A DNA stretch of 51,485 bases from Perkinsus chesapeaki (GCA_013115145.1 JAAPAO010000219.1:1-51485), one strand, 5' to 3'. Shown: positions 35,301 to 43,841, counted from the first letter of the stretch. Numbers and translations are program-made. The notes: a model not told the origin generated them from the sequence alone.

Positions 35301-38235
35301 GTAGTCATAAGTTGGCCATCTTGAAGCCGTAGGATCAGTACGACAGAATTTGTCGGATATGGAGTTAGATTATATGAATATAACTTCAAGATTTTCTTTA
35401 GGTTGAATGAGTGACAGGTCTGTCCTGGAAGGGTCTTTAGGGTTTGATAGAACATAACCCATGGTGCTAGATCTCAGCGAGGCTGAGTTGTGAGTGATAA
35501 AATATAGGATAGCACCATGCATTTATGGAGTTTTGTATCCAGGACATCCTGTGACAATTCCACGGGCCTCGGGTTGGGGGTTTGTGGACTTGTCCTTCGC
35601 ATCACACTCATTCGACCGTATAGATATTAGGGAGAGCTTCACGTTGGAGCAACTAATTGAATGTGTTAATAATTGTTTTTGTTGTTTCAGTCTGTAACTC
35701 GCCTTACTCGAGTCGGAACTGCATGCAAGTTGCTCGCTGATAGCCTCGCGGTTTCATGTGCTCGATCTATTGCAGATCAAGAGGGAAACGTGGCCCAAGT
35801 AAATAGCGGCGAAGTTTACGATGGATCGTTGGGCAGAGATATCCAGTTTGTATATCACACCAGTTTGACACTTTTTGGCAAATGATGATTCGAGAAAGAT
35901 CGGTAACTTTGCGGAACTAGATTATTGAAGGGTGCACCATTTGACGCACCTTCGTGGATGTGTCAACGTCGGAGACCGACGAGTCTGCTGTTAAGCTCAC
36001 ATGATAGGACAATTCTCGTCTAATTCGTAAAGTGGCACTTATACCAATGAACCATTATAGACAACTCGCAAGGGCGGAGAAAGTAAAAATTCTTCGCGTG
36101 TGAGGAAAAAGGGCGTAGAAATGTGGCCGTTGTTTGGCTCTCATCAATTTACTCCACTTGCTCAGATAACTGTTTGGGGCCTCCCTCGCGCTGAGCCGTG
36201 CGCCGAAGCGAAGGTCCTCACCACGGCCAATCTGCAGCTGCCGGATGCATCAGGCTCTGGTGATGAAGTTCAAATTGTGAGAATCTTTTGCATCGCTCCG
36301 CCGAGATGATATGTGAATGGTCAGGTCGTGAATCCACTATCGGCTATGGAGTTCGTTACCATGACAAGCGATAGTATAATTATGTGGCAGCTAGCGTCAT
36401 CGGAAATCGACGAGAATGTCTGCGGCTGGGGTCTTGCCTTTAACGAAGTACCGCTGCCTGAACAACACACCAGTGAGTCCTGTGCATAGTCCCACAGGGA
36501 GTCATGCAGATTTACGGAGAAGTGATACTCGAGCATCAATAAGTGCTCCTACACTTTCTAAATACAGAATTTATACTAATAATATAATGAACTAGTTATC
36601 TATTCTATAGATTATGCTAGAAAAGTGTAACCAATAAGAAATGTCAAATGCATTCTGGTAACATCTGCTGTTCATCTGGCGTCCTGCATTAGAAGGTGTG
36701 AACCTCTTCTTCACTGTTACTGCTGAAGCATCCAATTTAACTGCTGTTATTGGTAGTGTGCAATCTATACGGGATCTCAGGCGGTTGGATGGCAATTGTG
36801 ATCCTCATGCGTTCGCACTTCTCATTTTCCCGCTCTCTCAGGTACATTATCATCCATTTCCATATCGCCGCCTCACCTCTTTATTGGTACCACCACAGGC
36901 TTTGTCATCATCATCGATTGTGACCAGTGCGAGCTCCTCACTGCCGTCAGTGTGATATCGAACAGCAAGCCACCGTCCTTCACGAAAATTGCTCCGCTCC
37001 CGATTCCTAGTAAAGCGTCAATTTTCACTTGTCTCGTTACTACTGAGGAGGATAAGCTGCAAAGTGTTGAAATATGCAAGGATCTTTTGGGCACGTGGGA
37101 AGCCAAGCTCGATCCTCACATCATTTCCTTTTCCGAGCCGATCGGGTCGATACAGTTCTACGGCTCGAGCAACGAGGGCGTAGTTGTGACCGAAGGGTCA
37201 GCTTCTACTGACTGGTTCGTTGATTGGGATAAGAGAGCACGGGCTCGGCTGCGGGCGATGGTCCCACGAAGCCCTGTGGGTCTCGACAGTCGCAACAACT
37301 TGCTGGCAGTGGCGAACACGAGAGACTTGGTGGTGTATCGTACTGACGAGCACGGAAGAATAGAAGGCCTCACTCGATACCGCGAAGCACGTTCTGAAGC
37401 AGTGACGATAAGATGCGTCGCTATAATATCCAGCGATGACCCTATCTCGGCGGTTGTGGGGCTTTCGGATGGTCGGGCACGAGTGTACAATCTGAACCCT
37501 GAGAAGGGTCAGGCTGATTACATCCAACTTGATGTCTTCCGCGAAGTTCCGCTGACGGCCGTGGCGGCTTTCTGCGGCAGAAGGGTTCTCGTTGGTAGCG
37601 GAACCGGAGTTCTGGCGTGGACGGTGGTGCCAACTGTGAACTCTCAGGCAGCGCGCCTGTCTCGTTTGGCGAGCGCGCCTGCGAAGGACGGCATCAAACC
37701 TTGTGTGATGCAGATTTCGGTTGCTCCAGGAGGCGCTACATTTTGTGCCTCCCTTTCGAGAGGGCAGCTTTGGGCCGGGTGTGTTCGCAAGCAGCCTGCT
37801 ATACGGTGCGTGATGCAGTCCACGTGGACGGTCCGCGATCTGAGAGCTTCAGTGTGTCTTTCTCAAGGAAGAGTCGCCTGCTGTTCAAGCACGTGCATAC
37901 TCCTTTATAAGATTGGAACACCTGTTCCGGTGTGGACGCAGTCGTTGGAGTTTCCCCCCTCTTTGATGGGCCGGCTAGGCTGCAGCATGATTGTAGTTGA
38001 TGGCGATGGCCCGAAGCTGACACCTTTTAAAGTCGAGGAGGACAAAGGGCAGCTGGCTGAGGACTTGTGAGTTCGTGTATCAGCTGCCTTATAGTGATAT
38101 TTAAGCAGGTATATTCCCGTGCCTTGGTCGCTTCCTATGGGGATAAGTCAGGCCGGCGAGGGTGAGACAAGCTGTTGGCTCGCTCACGACGGAGCTGTTA
38201 TCGAGATAGGCGTGCCTCAGCGAAATGCGCGCTAG
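17100..38235 (+). CDS. WDR90: WDR90/POC16-like CFAP20-domain WD40 protein, about 30 exons
   Basis: Exons placed by GT-AG signals with agreeing phase: 17100-17222, 17734-17890, 18714-18822, 19604-19757, 19799-19973, 20195-20322, 20508-20702, 20988-21153, 21430-21625, about 22125-22432, 22712-22901, 22981-23344, 23719-23851, 30643-30746, 30787-about 30946, 31197-31424, 31466-31650, 32002-32169, 32333-about 32440, then 34380-35091, 36166-36276, 36325-36472, 36693-36841, about 36862-38066 and 38109-38235 (TAG). Exons at 21780-22075 and 32500-33340 are unresolved. The N-terminus is a CFAP20/DUF667 domain; the rest is WD40 repeats. In animals WDR90 sits in the inner scaffold of centrioles, and algal POC16 is its relative, so a role at basal bodies or flagella is expected. 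Several introns are 40-50 nt. One intron (23852-30642) holds an antisense LTR retrotransposon; splicing out that intron would keep the frame. Confidence 0.85.
17497..17632. repeat. 36-bp tandem repeat in the first WDR90-gene intron
   Basis: Three near-identical 36-base units start at 17517, 17553 and 17589, with partial units on both sides. The unit contains GGAAAGATTCTCCTTTC, itself an imperfect inverted repeat (GAAAG and CTTTC). It keeps two reading frames open, but it lies within the intron 17223-17733, so I do not call it coding. Confidence 0.93.
19085..19240. repeat. 48-bp tandem repeat with an internal 16-bp palindrome, intronic
   Basis: Units begin at 19085, 19133 and 19181, with a partial fourth at 19229. 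They differ only at a CAG/TAG position. Every unit carries TAGTACTCGAGTACTA, a perfect 16-base palindrome. The array is in WDR90-gene intron 18823-19603. Because 48 is a multiple of three, one frame stays open across it; I regard that as incidental. Confidence 0.95.
22125..23851 (+). CDS. WDR90: WDR90-like gene, first WD40 block
   Basis: The exon ending at 22432 has YIPLHDLKS and DSRRLCIVGKDAQ with a blade end LFLWSIP. Exon 22712-22901 reads MKFSPFRPWNVTSIVSCG, then ENIRFWRAK and DTVFTDLDFE, all hallmarks of WDR90. Exon 22981-23344 ends VFVSTACGRVVQI and joins in phase 2 through a GTGAGT donor. Exon 23719-23851 contains IWAISVTEGFVCTAGGDG and FVRVWPLDF, then stops at a GTGAGG donor. That donor opens the intron invaded by the retrotransposon. 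Upstream, 21780-22075 is open in pieces of different frames, and I could not settle its exons. Confidence 0.85.
23999..24192 (-). repeat. 3' LTR of the retrotransposon
   Basis: 194 bp, from TGTTTGGG to CCATAACA on the + strand. It matches 30357-30550 except for one T/C difference near 24108. In element orientation it is the 3' LTR, directly after the polypurine tract. Confidence 0.97.
24193..24205 (-). other. Polypurine tract
   Basis: In element orientation the bases just before the 3' LTR read CCGTAGGGGGGCG. A G-rich purine run abutting the LTR is the expected primer site for plus-strand DNA synthesis. It lies immediately after the pol stop. Confidence 0.7.
24200..28963 (-). CDS. pol: Retrotransposon pol: protease, RT, RNase H, integrase, Tudor-like tail
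   Basis: The frame is open from 28963 to the stop at 24200 with no good ATG at its start. It overlaps gag by about 60 nt in the -1 frame, so it is made by frameshifting. Numbering from 28816, the aspartic protease motif DTGA is at 69-72. Reverse transcriptase spans about 375-525, with TADIKSAFYS at 417 and YFDD at 487-490. RNase H follows, with SDAS at 695, RREL at 731, SDN at 770 and HADALSR near 829. The integrase has an H-x4-H and C-x2-C zinc finger (H1118, H1123, C1152, C1155) and catalytic D1192, D1248 and E1284 with 35 residues between the last two. Residues 1478-1526 resemble a Tudor or chromo-like barrel. All catalytic residues that I can place are present. Confidence 0.95.
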   Translation of the reverse strand, partial: VRRRLQQGVKKLSRPCEPVGSSHEGPSEPTRYISSSCSSTLSTAVSQALVTVPSKGSACSHYSDEPRAGIDFPGVPDDALCLGSSPSGVQQQRPLSEVSLDLCLTQGSHTLLVTGIVDTGASASYLVSTSPLDHLPFDSSSAPNPAKVQLADGRCIQVHNLFQLAVSVRDISSHEWFGNIEHTFRFLPLQSGASSSNDVRPKPYCLVGRDLIDQWQILCKGVSGAWIADRQVYGMLQKGVLSRPTGASLRTLSDDDTEGLFYNADVSTKKVDSSDFSVISPAPVLADSVRVKLPSHTEAELHALWRSIASRGWLDVSCSGSYHTRVRPLLPAERLDVPNQTYVAELWLPKLTVPRVAVSDYAGAMYRRLSAALKQSYSELVSDFVAKGFWVAAPFSNSSAPPCRIPVANVFLVSSGANPSQPVKSRLCDLRPINSALPSASLHGGPSLYHILCSIRLVAPCALITADIKSAFYSVRICAESGTAYITMKTANGTYITTRVSFGIGAGPLALRGTLGVGVAGYRDSDTATDSWLHDYFDDLVLAGMPVAVARDLCQLLYFLALAGFLSQEKKLAVATAAVDVKSMQAVFTEYNVDAIVGDTITIFNVAFSYVTKAGRTLLTTDCRRALRVGRALDFFQKDSPLSQKLTKKDYFGVSGLLSFDCAKLHARARLLADVLRSVIGGYFADIGWDVPCDLAVLDADIRLAYLEILRWGQEICKLEAQPCSHDVAVRRVMSGPILLEVCSDASLFGGGYAIYSDGELIYEDAVRFTRSQTLHSSNRRELRVCLLALRKVAEISEYCCKSACKRRRGVSVDVCFRSDNRPSLAWIRSGSLKLQSSKVLERRALFRLVDSIGSELNVIRKHGTLSLEFIPGSSNVHADALSRLLDRPVTDAADRCLGEVLIPRKGGDVLDTREILEDQCCAIFDAERQLPGSPSPEDIFLGDDPNVDDADLLQLVSDSCCLLRDDDDEDMPECRNGLSSLFTIDDHCRSTSILSMTMMTAGTIFSARDSIGRVSSDVRRVSGTEHCDPEPIIEGIARNCYDLESALWRVRLIRLLLKAWRAVARGESATLEADFVFGETGCYDRCNIAIAARSAQKCMLSSTGATASYLGDCKPQDGGPLHLLCSRDCPEVYVFRGGLPSGEAILSFYIPRSATILRRLIILDAHRRSLHSGLSGTLAAINHFHLTAIVSATRDVIGGCIACRLAYAVRGWHSPPGLGNGDLTTEEMSKYPPYTFATADVIALGEGIKAVSVQCRFTRHCIWRDLPSGVETTANVISTLARIQVITGGMKILWVDCASYFRSREFRESSWSKLCAEVRLLSRHAPWTGSHERHHRTMLNYLRNLTRNSAGRVRLLSPVDRETLYDRVALTHNTMPLGGYVVSGPELRYLCPDLLAYGHVRTLGASAAVKLEVPQLPYRVCRQARQVYLSEVWSRIKKANANVHPRLRAGYGDLDPGSTVLVYIPTPRKLALPFVIAHVVQRLNNRVEVVHPTGARTVEHSYNVVPLSRHPSDYTPREQGPSLVGLRLRVWIVDTEGRGDWYEGEVADQCGLMEVLIRWSNGEPEEWIDLTTENWCPLTCDGDVSP
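28888..28936 (-). promoter_or_regulatory. -1 ribosomal frameshift signal joining gag and pol
   Basis: In the gag frame the minus strand reads TCA AAA AAC TCT, so the heptamer A-AAA-AAC (28936-28930) is in the exact slippery phase. Slipping back one base enters the pol frame, which is open here. After a 6-nt spacer a stem can form: GGC with GCC (28923-28921, 28890-28888), CGTG with CACG (28920-28917, 28897-28894) and GAG with CTC (28915-28913, 28901-28899). It has one mismatch, a 3-nt bulge and an 11-nt loop. The gag stop TAG (28908-28906) sits in that loop. The fold is by eye only. Confidence 0.88.
28906..30357 (-). CDS. gag: Retrotransposon gag (capsid polyprotein)
   Basis: This is a 483-residue frame ending in TAG at 28906-28908. 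The first ATG (30357-30355) uses the last base of the 5' LTR and the first two bases of the primer-binding site. The next Met is about 30 residues on and could be the real start. The N-terminal third is charged, with a likely coiled coil (about 10-80), followed by a Pro-rich hinge and then a helical, capsid-like middle (LPTHFKRVEQLF, DWDRVKSVLLDKF, RRELRRRTGKLAF). I see no CCHC zinc knuckle, which many gags have. Identity as gag rests on position, the frameshift link to pol and its character, not on a recognised domain. It would form the particle that packages the element RNA. Confidence 0.88.
   Translation of the reverse strand: MVTAVDIQNAPDRESLAKLRATVRGSRTRKMKELVEIRNRTRSLNFDDEDGINDSDLADLYSKEEKLEYDIEALAKLADQATCRISELAKESFIPPPVTSTSPVDGGLSTLVTALTSALHKPPDLRARIADINGLSVASKALKDPFLLPTHFKRVEQLFVASGFAKFVDGKFTPDTDLEGHLVEKLIDTLTDNDGVIAEANATVDEAGGDWDRVKSVLLDKFSRPDNVRRELRRRTGKLAFRGALSFDSFVADVRQLRILANSVCHADSQSTPRSANNVHFINSVLRCLPSDVYADLVKQVTQTARLLKPESISKEWQLRLPFDGKANEVTILSILGDICQSLTVVSDARKPSRFPDREAGSKDIRDRLLYTSDSGNTNVKKEYRGVMDWARQQPYVLFVTGPGVEKLEKAPANSAGLGAASEVKYMTSRRGQRYALLAFATRSAGETAATDCFTDRKLYSRVKQFDADYNRESKNSRGRASQ
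30345..30356 (-). other. Putative primer-binding site
   Basis: Directly after the 5' LTR the element reads TGGTGACAGCT. Starting with TGG, it fits pairing with the CCA 3' end of a tRNA. I cannot name the tRNA. It overlaps the proposed gag start codon. Confidence 0.55.
30357..30550 (-). repeat. 5' LTR of the retrotransposon
   Basis: 194 bp, one difference from the copy at 23999-24192. Transcription of the element would start within it and run leftwards, antisense to the host gene. No TATA box is obvious to me. Confidence 0.97.
30643..32440 (+). CDS. WDR90: WDR90-like gene, second WD40 block
   Basis: Exon 30643-30746 (PVYGLDLTPDDLHLLCSVG, then GSVGVLDLE) follows the retrotransposon and joins 23851 in phase 0. 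A 40-nt intron leads to 30787 (SKIRSATLSSCGTKL, then DGSVRVWEI). Exon 31197-31424 has VPLLAVGFASGAVMLFEI. Exon 31466-31650 has TVLLLTGDATGRIVVHD. Exons 32002-32169 and 32333-about 32440 end in FSADGALLMVGL and WIRIFDPETG. Phases agree throughout except that the donor near 30946 is ambiguous by one codon. Weaker exon candidates follow at about 32603-32740 (PFGKSIPVDISL), 32850-32966 (RKILTAGHLDNQL) and 33188-33325 (ISIWSLECL). Each looks like part of a blade but is not secured by phase. Confidence 0.8.
33341..34379. other. Intronic stretch of the WDR90-like gene, no clear exon
   Basis: I could not place an exon here. An open frame at 33753-34034 has no WD40 character. The stretch ends in the acceptor CTTATTCAG before the long exon at 34380. 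Confidence 0.4.
34380..35091 (+). CDS. WDR90: WDR90-like gene, long exon with an acidic linker
   Basis: The frame opens after CTTATTCAG and ends at CTG-GTGAGT. It starts with a blade (FAVGQLLITVSNAEVCLWE). About 90 residues rich in Glu and Pro follow, probably a flexible linker between two propellers. It resumes with blades containing AVLWLSELGHLATG and TSLDLSPLTMRTLLAL, then WMIAWDL. After it, 35095-36165 contains only weak frames (for example after a TTGTTTCAG acceptor near 35693), so one or two exons may be missing from my model. Confidence 0.75.
36166..38235 (+). CDS. WDR90: WDR90-like gene, C-terminal WD40 block and stop
   Basis: Exons 36166-36276 (ITVWGLPRAE) and 36325-36472 (MEFVTMTSDSIIMWQL) are separated by a 48-nt intron. 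The latter joins 36693 in phase 1 (NLFFTVTAEASNLTAV). From about 36862 a long frame reads LFIGTTTGFVIIIDCDQ and later VVGLSDGRARVYNL and RRVLVGSGTGVLAW. Between 36841 and about 36862 the frame changes and no acceptor fits. This is either a small sequence error, a real lesion, or an exon limit I missed. The long exon ends TT-GTGAGT at 38066; a 42-nt intron leads to 38109, where the frame runs to TAG at 38233-38235. That splice avoids the in-frame TGA at 38068. Confidence 0.78.
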
Positions 38236-38296
38236 TTCCATGGAACGAATTCAAACAGTATTGGTTTTGATATTTTAGTTGCGTTGAGTATGATGC

Positions 38297-39771
38297 ATGA
38301 GGATGAAGGCAAGGCATTCTCCCTCATATGTAGACACACTTGAAAATGATAACGTAGGAAATGTGACCAGTGGTGTTGACACTAAGCATCACTCGAAGCT
38401 CCCTGCGATTCTGGGGCGATTTCGTAATTCTTGTCCGGCGGCATTCGCGAGACTATTTACACGAACTTCTGTCATGGCCGCCCGTCAGTGAGCCACTGGC
38501 ACTGAATAGTGAGGGAACGAACTAATCGAAGAAGTGCTTCATCTTCTACCTCTCTGCACACGAACCATTCCAACCTGATGGGATACAGAGCCACGTTGAG
38601 CTACTTCTCAAACTTGAATCCAGTGTAGCTTAAATTGACGTATCTCTTGCCACCAAATTGAGAACTAATGACGATAGAGACTTCCCAGTGTTCTGAGGAA
38701 GTAAATGGCACAGCTTTAAAAAGTGAGCGAGACACAAACCCAACGAATGAGACACATACAACATGTCCGTTCCCAAGATACCGTCATCGGGAGCGGAAGC
38801 AACGACCGAAGAGACCGCAAGCTGGTAAGGCAGCACTTCCGTGTAGTTATGACAGGTGTCGAAGACAAAGATAGCCATAGATCTCTTCAAGCCCATGCCT
38901 GGCCCATGCCTGGGTGACATAAATTCCTAGACTGGAAGGCCCATAGTCGGTCCTCCATCGTTTTGCCTCTGTCTAAGCGGGCGTCAAAGAGTCGAGATGA
39001 TCTCGCAAGGCTCTAGTGAGGAATGACTTGTCGAAAAGTGTCATCACCGTACAACACTACGCGCGATCTAAAGTAAAGACTAGATTATTACTTACAATAC
39101 AGACTGAGTATTTGTACTAGATGGTACCTAGAATCTCGATTCAAGATATATATTTAAAGGGCAAGAGTCTCCTTTAGGTATTTGAGGAGTTGCTCGAGAG
39201 CTCAGCGAAGAACGTTAGCCATATCCTCACTGAATGTCTTCGCACACAAAGCTCGACTACGTGCTGTTTACCGATTAACTTCACGAGGTGATGCATTTAT
39301 TCTTAGGATGCGGGCCTTTGTGGCAAGTAGAGGAGAATTAGAGCCATTCAGGTATCCCATGGATGCCCTGTATCAGGAGATCCTTGAGCCTTCGAGTAGA
39401 AAAGTCGTACTGGAAGCAATGCTTTCGAATAGTGACGAGAGGTAACGAAGCGTACTTGTGCCACGCTTGAGGCTATGTCGCTTATGCTTGAGACTGACTG
39501 ATTGGCAGGCGAGTCTTCCTTGTAGTGTGAGCTGGTCAGATTACTAGTCATCATGGAGTTGGTAGACAACTGTGTATTGGGACTGCGCACTTGCATAGAC
39601 TTTCTCATGGACACTAGCAGGCAGAACGCGAAGTCGCTTGGTACCGGCCAGAACCTACTGACAACAGATATGTGTGAGCAATCGATAAGTTCTCTTGCGA
39701 TACTTCTGTCCACTTCCGTTATAGACTTAGCTAAGCGAATGCAATACATTACTCATAGCGGCATCATCTGA
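38297..39771 (+). CDS. Intron-rich gene of unknown function
   Basis: A likely first exon runs from ATG 38297 to a CA-GTGAGC donor at 38487; it is basic and contains LPAILGRFRNSCPAAF. A gap without a sure exon follows (38488-39177). Exons 39178-39260 (VFEELLESSAKN), 39307-39441 (FRYPMDALYQEILEP) and 39540-39771 (MELVDNCVLGLRTCIDFL) join with agreeing phase through a 46-nt and a 98-nt intron. The last ends in TGA. The product is helical, and I recognise no domain. Linking the first exon to the rest is inference. It starts 60 bp after the WDR90-like stop, in the same direction. Confidence 0.45.
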
Positions 39772-40099
39772 GCTCTGCTTTTACGTACCATCCATTTTGC
39801 GACTCTGTTCAATTATCAGCAACCCCTTTAATGAGAATACGGCGATTAACTTATTCAATCAAAGAAGCACATCGAACACTGCGTGGCAATATACAAGTTC
39901 CCCCTCCCGTGGGCACCTTACCACCAGACAGCCCAGAGGTACATAATTCTTCGTGAGAATCTAACCGAGTCCTAAAGAGTACTTTCAGACTACCGTTTGT
40001 TCCGATTACTCCAAGTTTAAATCGTACGGTTCTCTCCGCCAGTCACAGTCAGCGTGAGCTTCATCCTGGTGACCCGTTGAAAATCCGAGCTCGAATAGG

Positions 40100-41396
40100 T
40101 CCACATTAATAAGCCCCGGCGATCTTCGTGAGTTTTGGCTCAGCAACTTCGGAAGTGACACCTTCATCGTTACTTCTGATTCTTTCATCAACGCGGTGCG
40201 CAGATGGTCGGTAAACACAGCGGGTGTTGGGTCGTCTCCATGCTTCGCATCTCATGTGACACAAAATGTGTCCCCTGGGGTCATTCACATATTGGACAGA
40301 CCTCAACTAGTATATGGTTAATAGGTTTAAAGCTGACCCGGCTCCCAAAGTCATCTCGGACTTTCTTACTCTCCTTTGTGGAGCTAACGACCGTGACGGA
40401 GTAATCAGCATCCCTCTGCGATACGACAGGCTTCTGTTTCAGGTTCGCTCTTCAGTGAGCATCGCTGATGTGGTGAGTTGGACTCAACGAGCATGATTCG
40501 GCTAACTTGCTGGATTCCCCGATTGGGGCCATCTTCGTCGTCATTAAATTCGTCTGTTTTTTATTGCACCAAGACACCGCGAGACGCGCCCGCGTCGTTC
40601 ATCGTATTCCCATCAATTAAAGACGGACTGGGGCAGTCTGACAACAATATTTCAACTGAGCCTATTTCTTCAAGAATGCTACTGATTTTCTAGCCAGAAC
40701 AGGATACCTTCCCGCTGACGTGTGATTCTAACATTTCAGGTCCCCTTATGCTGCGTTTCCAGCCTCTGGCAACTTTTCTCCTTCGTCTACAGCTGGCACT
40801 CTCTTGCTTGCGAATACTTTGTCGAAGAAGGAAAGTCACTCCTGCCAGCAATAGCACTCAAGTTGAGCGGCTCATCACACCTTAAACGGTAGCGAACGGA
40901 GTCTCAAAAATATGAGCCACTTTCCACAGACACACTCTCGCTAGCTGCTTGGTGGCTTGCAAGGTTAAAGCTTGTTCCTTGACGCTCCGCGGGTGAGTAG
41001 CACAAGTTGTGCTGCACAACTGGGACACATCGTGAAGAAGCTTCCCGCGTCAAGATGCTGACTGTCTCACCGCTCCCGGCTTGCTCCAACTGCTCTGCCG
41101 CTTACATTCAGATGCAGTTTCGATCGTTTTATCGCAAACAAGCAGTTTTTCATGGCACTCCTATGTTGCGGGATGAAGCTATTCGCCGTTTGTGGTGAAG
41201 GTGAGCTCGACCATCTCTTTGCCAACGGGCGCTTGCAGGAAGACCGAATATTCTGCCGAATCGCCAAATGGGGTTTATCAGGCTCAATACTGGTTGAATT
41301 CTGCAACTCATTGGCTCCACGAGCGATCGCGGGCCGCGAAGATATGACAGGGTTCCTTTCGGAGCATATGCGTGAATTGTTGGGTCATGTTAACGG
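40100..41396 (+). CDS. Intron-rich gene, unknown function, EF-hand-like segment
   Basis: About 40100-40210, bounded by an AG acceptor and a GTAAAC donor, encodes a segment with FWLSNFGSDTFIV and FINAVRRW. The next exon, about 40322-40439, has DFLTLLCGANDRDGVISI. A helix followed by a loop of Asp and Asn with a central Gly looks like a degenerate EF-hand (calcium-binding) motif. Further likely exons are 40741-about 40889 (VSSLWQLFSFVYSWHSLACEYF) and 41152-41394 (RIFCRIAKWGLSGSILVEF), the latter followed by a GTGAGC donor. I cannot show that all belong to one gene, nor find its start. It could continue the gene at 38297. Confidence 0.38.
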
Positions 41397-42083
41397 TGAG
41401 CCCCTGTCACATCACACTCTGTTAACTCTAACCGTCAATACCAATAGAATGCGCGGTGCGCATTGCGCGCCAATGAAATACCTACTATACGTGTTTCATT
41501 GCCGCGCATTATGAGGTTCAGTACGCGACGTACTATGCATCAGGCGTAACATGGAACAGGCGCATTGTTTTCTCCAAATTGGAGACTCCAATCCCCACGA
41601 ACGTTGAGATTTTCGTCTACCATATCACTCTGAAGTTCTGCGCCAGACCAACGTGCGTGAGGGAAGAAACGACCTTAAACGAGACATGGACGCGAGTGTT
41701 GGAGCCCAAAGCTGCTATGCTGACTCCTAAGCCTCTTGTATGGTTGATCTGCCATCTTCCATCGGCATTGCGGCTCTGACTAGCAGCTCGGAATGCTACA
41801 AGTGCGAGAACAGATCTGATCGATTCTGGGGTTCATCTCAACCAGTGACACACGATATAAAAACTCAATCACACAAACCATCGCGATCAAACCCTCCGTG
41901 CTTACGTTACGTACCTGCCATCAGGCCGAGACATTCGCTGTTCGAGTATTCAGACGGACCACGAGTCAGGCCATCCGACACATGCTAATCATTCAGACTC
42001 AATCGAAGTGAGCATCGTAATCACATCGTACGGGTCTTCACGTGTAGTAGGCGATCTATCCGAGCGAAGTAACAGTTATTGAT

Positions 42084-43841
42084 ATGATGAAACCTATCTC
42101 TCGCCTGAGTAATAAAGAACCGTTGAAGAACTTGATGGGAGTTTTCACAACGGTCCAAAAACACAAGTAACCATTCAGTGCATCAGATAACTCAGCTCAG
42201 CCCCGTCATCTTATGTCGGACGCATTTCGGAACGAAATCTTACACTGTCCTCGTTCGGAAAAATTAGCCATGAAGTCGTAATGAATAATACGGGATTTTC
42301 GTGTAATTCCAACAGCAAACATTGATTTGAGATCACATGTTGTAAAGTATGTCATAGGGAAAGACTCTGTTCTCAGTCGGTATGAAGCAAAAGCTCTCCT
42401 GCAGCAACTGCTGATGGTTATTAGTGAAGTGAGAATGCCATATTATATACCCACAGGCTGTGGGCCACAGCTTTAGTAATTTACTTCAGTACGAAGACGC
42501 GCAGACTCAAAGAATGCAACAGCTGAAGGGAAACAAGCACGGTCCCGCATGGTAGGTCACCTCCTAGGACTTAGTCAATGTTGACTGGTGATCCGCTGTC
42601 TTGGCGGCGCCTTGAAATCTGAGTGCCGCATCTTCGTAAGCATCGAGCAGTTGCGACCGAAATTGAGCGCTCCGATTCTTACGTAAGTTGCACAATGCAA
42701 CGAATCCCTCGTAGGGAAGAGGGACAGGAGAATACTAACCGCGTGAAACAACTGGAGGCAGTTCATGGGCATTTACGCTGCCAATTGGCAGAGGCCGAGG
42801 AAAGCCTATCTCAGGATAATGAGCAGGTTCAAGTAGGCAGTTTATATTGCAATTCATCGCAAAGTGTGGGAGTGAGCAACTATCCGTGCATCATATAGAT
42901 TCTCGGAATCAAGCGCTTATTGCACGAGATGAGCGCAGCTGATGAAGAGCTGCGCGAGGCAGTGCAACTTGGCAACAAGAAGAGAGCAACATGGGTTGAA
43001 CAAGAAGCAATTTACCAAGCAGAGCAGGATGCCAAAGTTAAAGTAGGCTTGATTCAAGTAAACAGTGTGCCGGACATTACTTGGATAGGCATTGGCCGAG
43101 ATATGTATCATATTGGAAATCGAGAGGAATTGGCTCTCGAATGTTGACGGACTTGCACGGCTTCGATTCCAGGCATCGGCTTTGGAGTGAGCCACTTTTT
43201 GTTCCAGTGACCCCACTACGGCTGACGTTATTTCGCTTTGCGGAGCTTCTGTTTCGGCCAGTGGTGCACATGTCTCGTAATCTGTAAATGCTGCCAAGGT
43301 CATTAATGTGTGACATCGAAGTGATTCTGAATGAAGAGAGAATATCGAACAAGATGGCAGAAACAAAAACTAAGGAACGGATAGAATTAAATGAGCGATT
43401 GTTGCGCGAAATCAAGAGTAAGCGCTCATGTCAATTGCTTGGCCATTCATCCCGAACTGTATACGTTACATGTTATTGTGCACTCAGAAGCACATTATGA
43501 AGTGCAGATAGACGGTCCGCACTTGACTCGGAGTCCGAGTCTCGGACGTATCGAATTCAAACGCTCGAATTTTCATAGGCTCACTAGCATACCATACACA
43601 CGAGCTGATGAGCGTTAAGTCCGAGCTCGTATCAGCTCAAAGCAATCTTCTCGACATCCAAGTAGTGAATGAGCTGGACGCATCTAAGCGACGCATACAG
43701 CAAGAGGTGTGAAGTGTATTGTAAGCTTCGCCATGAGCCATTCCGATGCAGATTGTTCGAGCAGAGAGCAGGTTGATTGCTTTACAGGAAAGATATGAAC
43801 GAGACAAGCAACGAAAGTGGACGCCACTTGGCAATCGCTGA
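42084..43841 (+). CDS. Coiled-coil protein gene, copy A, multi-exon
   Basis: A likely first exon starts MMKP at 42084 and ends AA-GTAACC near 42168. It joins in phase to about 42381-42430 (EAKALLQQLLMVISE). The main frame from about 42636 reads HRAVATEIERSDSY, then NTNRVKQLEAVHG and CQLAEAEESLSQD. Later exons have HEMSAADEELREAVQLG (ending AAA-GTAGGC near 43043), MAETKTKERIELNERLL, NELDASKRRIQQE and a last exon IALQERYERDKQRKW ending in TGA at 43839-43841. Heptad-like Leu spacing with many Glu, Lys, Arg and Gln residues indicates a long coiled coil, so a structural or scaffold role is likely. Copy B preserves the same exons, which supports them as real. Exact joins after the main exon are not all settled. 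Confidence 0.55.
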
